64,000 nucleotides of DNA from JADLHS01 sp020848635 (lineage in GTDB: Bacteria; Verrucomicrobiota; Verrucomicrobiia; Limisphaerales; JADLHS01). The stretch lies in assembly GCA_037044975.1 (NCBI GenBank), contig JBAOIL010000038.1, positions 493,005 through 557,004 on the forward strand. The letters are read 5' to 3'. A program made the position numbers and the translations under genes. The notes below the pieces were generated by a model. The model did no database searches. It was not told the DNA's origin and saw only the letters and a program-made list of their open reading frames with translations. Positions 56,633 through 64,000 of this stretch are shown here, piece after piece. The number at the start of each line of letters is the position of its first letter. Within the stretch, counting starts at the first letter, position 1.

Positions 56633-58423
56633 TCAGTGGTACTCCTGAACCGTCTTGACCGCGTAACCATTCCGCTTGAGTGCCGCAATGCCGAGCAACG
56701 CCGCCTTGGCCCCGCTCATGGTGGTCATGATTGGCGTGCCGGTGTACACTGCGGTCGTGCGGATTCGGACCTCGTCCGCGCGCGGCGATTGACCGGCGGG
56801 TGTGTTAACGATCAATTGGATTTCCTTGTTCTTCAGCAGGTCAACCGGGTTGGGCCGGCCCTCGGAGATCTTATAGATGGCCCGCACGGTCAGCCCCGCC
56901 TTTTCCAGTGCGTTGGCGGTGCCGCCCGTGGCGATCAATTGAAATCCCAACGCGGCAAATTGCTTCGCCACTTCCACCGCCTCGCGCTTGTGCGCGTCAC
57001 TGACGCTGATGAACACCGAGCCGTTCAGCGGCAACGGCGCATTGGCCGCCATTTGCGATTTTGCATAAGCAATGCCGAGATCGGTGTCGAGGCCCATGAC
57101 TTCGCCGGTGGATCGCATCTCCGGTGAGAGCAAGATGTCCTGCCCGGGAAACCGGTTGAAGGGAAACACGGATTCCTTCACCGCCCAATACTTCGGCCAG
57201 ATCTCCTGGGTAAAGCCGAGATCCTTCAGGGTCTTTCCCGCCATGACCTGGGCGGCTAACTTAGCCAGCGGGACCCCAATGGCCTTGCTCACGAAAGGCA
57301 CGGTCCGCGACGCTCGCGGGTTCACTTCCAGGACATAGACGGTTTCGGCCTTCACCGCGTATTGCACATTCATGAGGCCGATGACCTTCAACTCGCGCGC
57401 CATCGCGTGCGTATAGCTTCGAATCGTCTCGATGACCGGCTTGGACAGCGTGTGCGGTGGAAAAACCATCGCTGCGTCCCCGGAGTGAACCCCGGCAAAT
57501 TCAATGTGTTCCAGCATGCCCCCGATAACGATCGTGCCTTCGCCTGGGTCTTTGAACTGGCCAACGTCCGTGATGCAATCCACGTCCACTTCCGTCGCGT
57601 CTTCGAGGAATTTGTCCACCAGCACCGGTCGTTCTGGCGAAGCTTCCACCGCGAAACGCATGTAGTGCGACAACTCGGCGTCTGAATAAACAATTTGCAT
57701 CGCCCGCCCGCCGAGCACGAACGAGGGGCGAACCAAAACGGGGTAGGTCAAACGTTTCGCAATGACGAGCGCTTCAGCCTCGTTGGTCGCCAGTCCATTG
57801 GGCGGTTGTGGAATCTTCAGCTTGTCGAGCATGGCGGCGAACATCTTCCGGTCTTCCGCGATCTCAATGCTCTGCGGCGAAGTCCCGATGATGTTAACGC
57901 CGTTCTTTTGGAGGCCGAGGGCAAGATTAAGCGGGGTCTGACCGCCGAATTGCGCGATGGCGCCCCAGCACTTTTCCCGTTCGTAAATATGCAGCACGTC
58001 CTCGAGCGTGAGCGGCTCGAAAAACAGCTTGTCGCTCGTGTCGTAATCGGTGGAAACCGTTTCCGGATTCGAGTTCACCATGATGGTTTCGAAGCCGTCC
58101 GCCTTGAGGGCAAACGCCGCATGAACGCAGCAGTAATCGAATTCAATGCCTTGCCCGATGCGATTTGGCCCGCCGCCGAGGATCATCACCTTTTTGGCCG
58201 AATTGCCTTTCACCTCATCATCACCGCGATCGTAGGTGGAATAATAATACGGCGTGTAAGCTTCGAATTCGGCGGCGCAGGTGTCCACGAGCCGATAGCT
58301 GGGCACAAGGCCGAGCTTTTTCCGCTCGGCCCGAATGGCGTCCTCGGTCGTGCCGGTCAAATGGGCGATTTGCCGGTCGGAGAAACCGAGCGATTTGGCT
58401 TTGGTGAGTAATTCTTGATTCAT
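56633..58423 (-). CDS. carB: carbamoyl-phosphate synthase large subunit, C-terminal half (split carB)
   Basis: 596 residues from the ATG at 58423 (MNQELLTKAKSLGFSDRQIA). The protein begins inside the CarB oligomerisation domain, which normally lies near residue 400 of ~1,070. It then has the second ATP-grasp synthetase (MILGGGPNRIGQGIEFDYCC; NGLATNEAEA, PVLVRPSFVLGGRAM; GLMNVQYAVK; VLEVNPRASRTVPF) and the MGS-like regulatory domain (VFISVSDAHKREAVEVAK, LIATGGTANAL). This half makes carbamoyl phosphate from carbamate; the first ATP-grasp half is not upstream, where a divergent hydrolase starts 31 bp away. Split CarB exists in some archaea and Aquifex. Pathway: pyrimidine and arginine synthesis. 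Confidence 0.95.
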   Translation of the reverse strand: MNQELLTKAKSLGFSDRQIAHLTGTTEDAIRAERKKLGLVPSYRLVDTCAAEFEAYTPYYYSTYDRGDDEVKGNSAKKVMILGGGPNRIGQGIEFDYCCVHAAFALKADGFETIMVNSNPETVSTDYDTSDKLFFEPLTLEDVLHIYEREKCWGAIAQFGGQTPLNLALGLQKNGVNIIGTSPQSIEIAEDRKMFAAMLDKLKIPQPPNGLATNEAEALVIAKRLTYPVLVRPSFVLGGRAMQIVYSDAELSHYMRFAVEASPERPVLVDKFLEDATEVDVDCITDVGQFKDPGEGTIVIGGMLEHIEFAGVHSGDAAMVFPPHTLSKPVIETIRSYTHAMARELKVIGLMNVQYAVKAETVYVLEVNPRASRTVPFVSKAIGVPLAKLAAQVMAGKTLKDLGFTQEIWPKYWAVKESVFPFNRFPGQDILLSPEMRSTGEVMGLDTDLGIAYAKSQMAANAPLPLNGSVFISVSDAHKREAVEVAKQFAALGFQLIATGGTANALEKAGLTVRAIYKISEGRPNPVDLLKNKEIQLIVNTPAGQSPRADEVRIRTTAVYTGTPIMTTMSGAKAALLGIAALKRNGYAVKTVQEYH

Positions 58424-58454
58424 TTCGATCTCGAAATCCGTCAAAGTAAGCCCG

Positions 58455-59609
58455 ATGAACATTCGACTGGCAAGCTTGGCGTGGCAAAATCGAGCGGGAA
58501 GGCTCGCCGCGACCCTCCTGCGGCGGCTGTTTGTTGTGGTTGGCCTTGGGATTGCCCCGGTGGTAACCAACCTCACAGCCTCCGGGGACTGGGCGCGCTT
58601 GCCGCGCACAAACCTGCTGGTTTACCACGGTCGGCGTGGTGAAGTGTTGCCGGTCGTGTCAAAATCGGACTGGCAAGCGCGCCGTGCGGAAATCGTGCGC
58701 GGTTTCGAGCAGGTTGCCGGTCGTTTGCCGGGGCGGGAAAAGCGCTGTGCACTCGACTTCCGCTGCGAGGAGAAAACTGACTGCGGCACGTACGAACGCC
58801 AGTTCATCACCTACGCCTCCGAGCCCGGTTCACGCGTGCCGGCCTATCTGCTCGTGCCAAAAGCCGCGCGCGAATCGCGCAAAAAAACGCCGGCGGTTCT
58901 GTGCTTGCACCCGACCGACATGGAATATGGTCACCGCGTCGCCGTCGAAAAGTTGCGCGACTACTACCGGGCTTACGCGCATGACCTGGCAGTGCGCGGC
59001 TTTGTGACTCTCGCCCCGGCATATCCGATGATGGCAAACTACCAACCGGACCTGAAGGCGCTCGGATGGCAGAGCGGCACGCTCAAAGCCGTCTGGGACA
59101 ACATGCGTGGGCTCGACCTGCTTGACTCGCTGCCGTACGTGAAATCCGGAACGTATGGGGTTATTGGCCACTCCCTCGGCGGACACAACGCGATTTACAC
59201 GGCGGTTTTCGACCAGCGAATCAAAGTCATCGTCTCGAGCTGCGGCTTTGACTCGTATCTCGATTATTATGACGGCAACCCGGATAACTGGCAGCCGGAG
59301 CACGGGTGGTGTCAGAACCGTTACCTGCCAAAACTTGCGGAGTATCGCGGACGACTGGCGGAAATCCCATTCGACTTCTCCGAACTTCTCGGGGCGATGG
59401 CCCCGCGATCGGTTTTCATCAATGCGCCGCTGAACGACTCGAATTTCAAAGCGCGGAGCGTGGATGAAATTGTCAATGTGGGCATGGCGGTATATCGACT
59501 CTACGGCATGCAGGATAATTTGAAAGTGGAGCATCCGGCGACGGGACACGATTTTCCAGAAGCCCAGCGCGAGCAGGCTTACGGGTTGCTCGCGGCCAAA
59601 CTGCGGTAG
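58455..59609 (+). CDS. secreted alpha/beta-hydrolase (esterase-like)
   Basis: 384 residues. N-terminal signal/anchor ATLLRRLFVVVGLGIAPVV. The hydrolase core shows TPAVLCLHPTD (oxyanion region), nucleophile Ser in GVIGHSLGGHNAIY, and the likely catalytic His in HPATGHDFP near the end; an acidic partner probably lies in FINAPLNDSNF. The family includes acetyl-xylan and dienelactone-type esterases, often in polysaccharide degradation. Divergent from the carB half with only 31 bp between starts. Confidence 0.85.
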   Translation: MNIRLASLAWQNRAGRLAATLLRRLFVVVGLGIAPVVTNLTASGDWARLPRTNLLVYHGRRGEVLPVVSKSDWQARRAEIVRGFEQVAGRLPGREKRCALDFRCEEKTDCGTYERQFITYASEPGSRVPAYLLVPKAARESRKKTPAVLCLHPTDMEYGHRVAVEKLRDYYRAYAHDLAVRGFVTLAPAYPMMANYQPDLKALGWQSGTLKAVWDNMRGLDLLDSLPYVKSGTYGVIGHSLGGHNAIYTAVFDQRIKVIVSSCGFDSYLDYYDGNPDNWQPEHGWCQNRYLPKLAEYRGRLAEIPFDFSELLGAMAPRSVFINAPLNDSNFKARSVDEIVNVGMAVYRLYGMQDNLKVEHPATGHDFPEAQREQAYGLLAAKLR

Positions 59610-59791
59610 CGGCGTCGGAAGTGTCGCCACCAAGGCGGTTTATTTGTGTGTTTACGCGCCACTTGCGCTTCGCACAAAGGCATTTTGAACGATTCCAAAT
59701 CACGGGTGCGCCGCGGTCGGGCTGGAATTATCCGGCGGGCCGGAGAAAGCTTTGACTTGAACAAATCCCCAGCCGGCCCTTTACTCACCCC

Positions 59792-61207
59792 ATGCAAACG
59801 CAAATACCACCCTCGAAACTCCAGACTCCCTCCCTGTCGCGGCGCCAGTTTGTGCGCCGCACCTCGCTGGCTGCCGGCGCAGCGGCGTTTACCTTCCCCT
59901 TCATCGGTCGCGTCCTGGGCGCCAACGACCGCATCAATATCGCCTGCATCGGCGTTGGCGGCAAAGGTGACAGCGACAGCAGCAATGCCGCGCAGTGCGG
60001 CGGGAACATCGTCGCCATTTGTGACGTGGACCAGAACACGCTTGAGAAGAAGGGCCAACAGTTCGCCCAAGCCAAGCGGTTTCAGGATTACCGTAAGTTG
60101 CTCGACCAAATGGGCAAGGACATTGACGCGGTGACCGTCTCGACGCCCGATCATAATCACGGCGTGGCGGCCATGCGTGCCATGAAAATGGGCAAGCACT
60201 GTTTTTGCCAGAAGCCACTGACGCAGACGGTGTACGAGGCGCGGGCGTTGCGCCAGTTGGCGGCGGACAAAAAACTCGCCACGCAGATGGGCAACCAAGG
60301 CAGCGCCGAAAGCGGCTTGCGCCGTGCCGTCGAAGTGGTGCAGGCCGGTGTGATCGGCAATCCGCTTGAATTGCACGTTTGGACCAACCGTCCCGTCTGG
60401 CCCCAAGGGCTCGACCGTCCCCCCGGCGCGGATCCGGTGCCGGCGAATCTGGACTGGGATTGCTGGCTGGGACCGGCGGCGCTGCGGCCCTACAAGAAAG
60501 ATGTTTATCACACGTTCGCCTGGCGCGGCTGGTACGAGTTTGGCACCGGCGCACTGGGCGACATGGCTTGTCACACTGTCAACATGCCGTTTCGTGCCTT
60601 GAAGTTGGGCTATCCCAGCGTGGTCGAGTGCGAAATTGACTCGCGCGTTTACCCGGAGACGTTTCCAAAATCCTCGCGCATCCGGTTCGAGTTTCCAGAG
60701 CGAGAGGGCCTGCCGCCGCTGAAGTTCTGGTGGTATGACGGCAATCCCAGCGATGCGCTCAAGCCCCTGCGCCCCGAAGCGGACGTGACCAAGGAAATTG
60801 TCGGCACCATGGGCTCGCTTCCGGTCGCCGGCGCGCTCATTGTCGGCGACAAAGGCAAATTGTTCTCGCCGGATGACTACGGGGCCCGCTTTTTTGTGGC
60901 GATGAAGGGCCAGGAAGAAATGGTGGCGGGCGACAAGCATGAAGCCTGCAAAGCGGTGCCACAGATCATCCCGCGCTCGCCCGGTCATATGCAGGAGTGG
61001 TTCCGGATGATGAAGGACGGGACGCCCTCCTATTCGAACTTCGACATCGCGGCCTACCTCACGGAAATCATCCTGTTGGGATGCGTGGCGTTGCGGGTGG
61101 GCGAAGGTCGCCGCATGGACTGGGATGGGCCGAACATGAAGTCCACCAATCTGCCGGAGGCTGCCCAGTACGTGCGCCGTAATAACCGCCCGGGCTGGGA
61201 CGCCTGA
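59792..61207 (+). CDS. Tat-exported Gfo/Idh/MocA-family oxidoreductase
   Basis: 471 residues. Twin-arginine leader SRRQFVRRTSLAAGAAAF. Rossmann fold begins INIACIGVGGKGDSDS; the sugar-oxidoreductase motif is KHCFCQKPLTQT (Lys of the EKP-type site; Cys-Gln replaces Glu). The C-terminal substrate domain includes YHTFAWRGWYEFGTGALGDM with His/Asp candidates. Secreted members are very common in Verrucomicrobia and Planctomycetes and act on sugars or cyclitols with NAD(P). Intact; followed by a strong terminator. Confidence 0.93.
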   Translation: MQTQIPPSKLQTPSLSRRQFVRRTSLAAGAAAFTFPFIGRVLGANDRINIACIGVGGKGDSDSSNAAQCGGNIVAICDVDQNTLEKKGQQFAQAKRFQDYRKLLDQMGKDIDAVTVSTPDHNHGVAAMRAMKMGKHCFCQKPLTQTVYEARALRQLAADKKLATQMGNQGSAESGLRRAVEVVQAGVIGNPLELHVWTNRPVWPQGLDRPPGADPVPANLDWDCWLGPAALRPYKKDVYHTFAWRGWYEFGTGALGDMACHTVNMPFRALKLGYPSVVECEIDSRVYPETFPKSSRIRFEFPEREGLPPLKFWWYDGNPSDALKPLRPEADVTKEIVGTMGSLPVAGALIVGDKGKLFSPDDYGARFFVAMKGQEEMVAGDKHEACKAVPQIIPRSPGHMQEWFRMMKDGTPSYSNFDIAAYLTEIILLGCVALRVGEGRRMDWDGPNMKSTNLPEAAQYVRRNNRPGWDA

Positions 61208-61227
61208 GCCAGGATCCGCACGGATTT

Positions 61228-61265
61228 ATTCGCCCTCGGCGGACCCGTTCCGCCGGGGGCGAATC
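61228..61265 (+). terminator. hairpin after the Gfo/Idh/MocA gene
   Basis: ATTCGCCC-T-CGGCGGA and TCCGCCG-G-GGGCGAAT pair with one bulged position around a short loop, 20 bp after the stop codon, followed by CCATTTTCTTC. A good rho-independent terminator shape with a broken T-run. Confidence 0.7.
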
Positions 61266-61393
61266 CATTTTCTTCACGCTCCAGCGAGGTTTGACAAGCG
61301 CTGTGTGGGTCGGCCGGGAGGCGAACTGGCAGTTCGCCGCATCCGGCTACGTTTTCTATTCAGATTGCGGGTGGAAATGGTTATGCTCCGCGC

Positions 61394-61759
61394 ATGGTTC
61401 TGGCAACGTGCAACAAATCGAAGCGGTTACTATTATTGAGTTACATCGGGCAGGTACGAAGGAGCGACATTGAGCGCAGCCGCGGTGACGTCAAAGCGCT
61501 GGTCGGCGAATTAGGCCCGGGCTTCCGGTTGCTGGTGGATTTGACTGGCTTGGAGTTCATGAAACTGGATTGCACGGACGTCATTGGGGAATTGATGACG
61601 TTGATGGATCAAAGTGGCGTGGGCATGGTGGTGCGCGTGATTCCGGATCCAAAGAAAGACATCGGCATGAACATTCTGACGATCTTTCATTACCAGAAAC
61701 GTCCCCGGGTGGTCGCCTGCCGGACCATGAAGGAAGCCGCGGTTGAACTAACGCTCTAA
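61394..61759 (+). CDS. STAS/SpoIIAA-like small protein
   Basis: 121 residues. NKSKRLLLLSYIGQVRRSDI then GFRLLVDLTGLEFMKLDCTD and DQSGVGMVVRVIPDPKKDIG. The strand-helix alternation and the LLVDLTGLE segment fit STAS or SpoIIAA-like domains (anti-sigma antagonists, lipid or nucleotide binding). No obvious phospho-Ser was assigned. Flanked by hairpin terminators on both sides, so it is monocistronic. Confidence 0.7.
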   Translation: MVLATCNKSKRLLLLSYIGQVRRSDIERSRGDVKALVGELGPGFRLLVDLTGLEFMKLDCTDVIGELMTLMDQSGVGMVVRVIPDPKKDIGMNILTIFHYQKRPRVVACRTMKEAAVELTL

Positions 61760-61780
61760 AATGCGCACTTTGGTTCACCC

Positions 61781-61816
61781 GGAGGTCCTTCAGGCCTCCA
61801 GGCTTTTTGTTTTAGA
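61781..61816 (+). terminator. rho-independent terminator after the STAS-like gene
   Basis: GGAGGTCC-TTCA-GGCCTCC hairpin followed by AGGCTTTTTGTTTT, 22 bp after the stop codon at 61759. Confidence 0.85.
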
Positions 61817-62157
61817 GCACTATCGGCATGGGCTTCTTTTCATTTGATGACAGGCCACAGGCGATCTCACCCCCGGCACGGTGTCCGGGCTGGCCACCGC
61901 GCTGGTGCGTCGCATCGGCGTGCCCAAGCAGGCGCTCCGCCGGTTCGAGTTCAGTGTCGAGGCGGCCCATGAAGGCCGGCGGAACTGAGCCAGAATTTAC
62001 CTCGGTTTTCACGAAGGAAGTGGCGGGGCATGGAGAGGACTCACTATTGACCCTGATCGGTGGCAAAGTAAAGTAGGCCGCGTGAGTGTAGTCCAAAACC
62101 AAGTTTCCGACCCTTTTCCCGGGTCAGAAACTAATCTTGGCGCTTCCAACACATGCC
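61817..62157. other. spacer with a possible decayed gene end
   Basis: The plus strand near 61857-61987 reads GDLTPGTVSGLATALVRRIG then VPKQALRRFEFSVEAAHEGR and a stop, more protein-like than chance. It has no start and no neighbour to complete it, so it may be a remnant. The rest holds only the upstream region of the ceramidase-like gene. Confidence 0.35.
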
Positions 62158-63737
62158 ATGAGCACTTGCCTTAAACGCCACAAGATACTTGCGTGCCTGC
62201 TCCTGAGTCTCCTGGCCTTGGTGGCTTGGCTGGGTTGCCGCTCGATCGGTCCCTACCGGAGTTACCGGGCTGACACGATGAAGCCGACGCCGGGGCAAAT
62301 CGCGCGCCCAGGCACGCTAGAGGTGGGAGTGGCCAAGCGCGACATCACGCCGGTAATGGATCGCTACGACTCCTGGGTGGATGCCGACAACAACGGGAAA
62401 TTCGATCCTCAAAAGGGGGATACTTACACCGATAAGAATGGCAACGGAACCTTTGATTTTGTCTGGATGGCCGGTTTCAGCAATACCCGGCCCGCAAAGG
62501 GAGTGCATGACCCGCTCTGGGCGCGCGCCATTGCCGTCCGCAACAACGGCGTCACGGTCGCGATGGTGTCTCTGGACAGCATTGGCATTTTTTGCGAAAA
62601 GTTCATCGACATTCGGAAAATGATCAACCCGGCGCTGGGTATCGATCACGTGATGTTCTCCTCGTTGCACGATCACGAGGCCCCCGACACCATGGGCATC
62701 TGGAGCTATTCCATGATCCGTCCCCGCTTTGACTTCCAGTACATGGAGCTGGTGAAGCGGGCATGCAAGGAGGCGGTGGAAGAGGCGGTGCTGCAGCTCC
62801 AGCCCGCAGACACGATTCTCGCGCAGGTGACTGCAGGACCGGACGGCTACGTGGACGACAGCCGCCAGCCAATTGTTTATGACAACGTGATTCGGTGCGC
62901 GCGTTTTGTGAAGCAGGGCACGGACGACACAATTGCGACGATGGTTGAGTGGGGTTGCCACCCCGAAACCCTGGGCGGTGCCAATTCCCTGCTGACTTCT
63001 GATTTCCCCGGCTATTGGCGTGACGCGGTCGAGAACGGAGTGCCCGAGCCCAAAGGTGTGAAAGGCCTGGGTGGAATGTGCATTTACTTCCAAGGTCTGG
63101 TGGGCGGGCTGATGACGCAGCTCCACACGAGCGTGCCGCACCGCAACGGGCTGGACAAATTCAAGGATGCTAGCTTCGAGAAGGCCCAAGCACTGGGCGA
63201 GAATCTTGCGATCTTAACCGTCAATTCCTTGCGCGGGGATAAGGCCTGGCGCCCGACCGAGACTCGGGTTGCTGTGGCCGCCAAGACCATCTTTGCACCT
63301 GTTTCAGGTCTTTTCGGCACCGGGGTGTTCCTGGGGTTGGCGCATCCGGGCTGGTATTGGGGAAAGGTCAAGACCGAGTTGAACATCATCCAGATTGGGG
63401 ACCTGGAGATTTTGACCATCCCCGGTGAAGATGTACCCTGAGATTGCGGAAGGTGGCATCGAATCTCCGGCAGGTGCTGACTATCCCGGCCCGCCGCTCG
63501 AAGTGCCGGCGTTGCGCTCGCAGATGAAGGGCAAGCTGAACATGATGGTGGGTTTAGCCAATGACGAACTGGGGTACATCATTCCCAAGAGTCAGTGGGA
63601 CACGGAACTGCCCTACGCTTATGGCCGAACCAAGTCCCCCCAATATGGTGAGGAGAACTCGCCCGGACCGGATGTCGGCAGCCGCCATTCACCGCGAAGC
63701 AGTGACTCTGCTGAACCAGTTCCATGCCGGGCATTGA
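62158..63737 (+). CDS. neutral/alkaline ceramidase-like secreted enzyme (two frame breaks)
   Basis: The ATG at 62158 begins a signal/anchor (KILACLLLSLLALVAWLGC, weak lipobox). The N-terminal ceramidase domain starts LEVGVAKRDITPVMD and contains the metal-site landmarks HDPLWARAIAVRNNG, SSLHDHEAPDTMG and EWGCHPETLGG. Two +1 breaks must be repaired: at 63428-63430 (ILTIPGE to MYPEIAEGG) and at 63677-63678 (SPGPDV to AAAIHREAV). The repaired protein ends LLNQFHAGH at 63737, ~525 residues. An EF-hand-like DADNNGKFD/DKNGNGTFD pair near residue 70 suggests calcium. Family members cleave ceramide; the true substrate is open. Confidence 0.85.
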
Positions 63738-63992
63738 GCGAGCCTGTAACGAAGACTCTGGAGCGCGGGGCGGCGAACACGATGGTATGGTTCAGGACTC
63801 CGCTTTCACCAGCACCAGCCGCGCCAAGACGATGGCATTTTTCGTCAGGCTTGGCGTAAGGAAAACGCGCACCCTCGAACTTGATCCGCGCCCAGAGAAA
63901 CACGCCGCCCCCTAGCGGTCAAGCCAACGGTGGCTCGATCCCTAGCTCCAGCAGAAATAGCCGCAAAGACACTCGCAGTCCGACGGAGGAAC

Positions 63993-64000
63993 ATGGCCCC
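63993..64000 (+). CDS. possible gene start truncated by the right edge
   Basis: An ATG at 63993 follows GGAGGA with 6-bp spacing, one of the better ribosome-binding sites in the window. Only eight bases of the putative gene are visible, so nothing can be said about its product. The 63738-63992 spacer before it shows no gene. Confidence 0.3.

Noticed and set aside
61817..62102. Small minus-strand or plus-strand gene after the STAS-like terminator
   Set aside because: Neither frame has a start with a ribosome-binding site; the plus frame has protein-like residues only near its end, so it is reported as a possible remnant in a spacer.
20850..63680. Programmed +1 frameshifting before Tyr codons
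   Set aside because: Four or more breaks resume at TAT/TAC, but nearly all sites can also be explained by one extra base in a short run, no shared slippery sequence exists, and the genes have no common function. Kept only as a testable alternative.
63619..63903. Minus-strand 94-codon frame at the right edge
   Set aside because: Mostly overlaps the repaired C-terminus of the ceramidase on the plus strand; no supporting features.

Overview
The window is about 60% G+C chromosomal DNA. It most resembles a Verrucomicrobiota genome, probably of the Pedosphaera/Limisphaera-like lineage (subdivision 3). The evidence is two pseudopilin-like proteins ending in an FADGH-type motif, NarL-type two-component pairs with OB-like sensor repeats, many secreted repeat proteins, a Tat-exported Gfo/Idh/MocA oxidoreductase, a ceramidase-like secreted enzyme, and paired 'porin plus multihaem cytochrome' genes. 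I saw no rRNA, CRISPR array, insertion sequence or prophage. This assignment is inference from gene content; no phylogeny was run.

Layout. 1-2.1 kb: the start of a sigma-54 response regulator, ffh, and tRNA-Tyr. 2.8-4.5 kb: a secreted FG-GAP-type repeat protein. 4.8-19 kb: a block of small envelope and stress-type genes (BON domains, lmo0937-type peptide, entericidin-like lipoprotein, two AI-2E-type permeases, coiled-coil lipoprotein, YXWGXW-type protein). Three of their transcription units carry the same GGGTGTAACCC element about 70-80 bp before the first start codon. The block also holds a pseudopilin and a large secreted HELGH protein. 19-29 kb: an MFS sugar transporter, then a GH5 glucanase flanked by two NarL-type histidine kinase/regulator pairs. 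29-34 kb: a carbohydrate-binding secreted protein, a pseudopilin and a secreted GH13 amylase. 34-41.7 kb: an operon of an outer-membrane porin-like barrel, a ten-haem cytochrome with LVIVD repeats, an NHL propeller and a membrane protein, next to a duplicated GlcG/HbpS haem-binding protein. 44-49 kb: a CHASE2 adenylate/guanylate cyclase divergent from two FecR proteins and a beta-barrel.

49-56 kb: a tightly overlapping operon that looks like a transmembrane electron conduit. It encodes an FAD/2Fe-2S NAD(P)H reductase, a protein fusing two cyclic-nucleotide-binding domains to four 4Fe-4S clusters, a membrane protein that is probably a b-type cytochrome, and a ten-haem cytochrome. A four-haem cytochrome is transcribed divergently. 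56-64 kb: tRNA-Ser, the C-terminal half of carbamoyl-phosphate synthase (carB), a secreted esterase-like hydrolase, a Gfo/Idh/MocA oxidoreductase, a STAS-like protein and a ceramidase.

A window-wide oddity is 14 single-base frame breaks in 12 otherwise good genes. Thirteen are +1, and nearly all can be repaired by shortening a very short base run. I read these as probable base overcalls in the assembly rather than pseudogenes. Broken genes are therefore listed over their full repaired span where possible.
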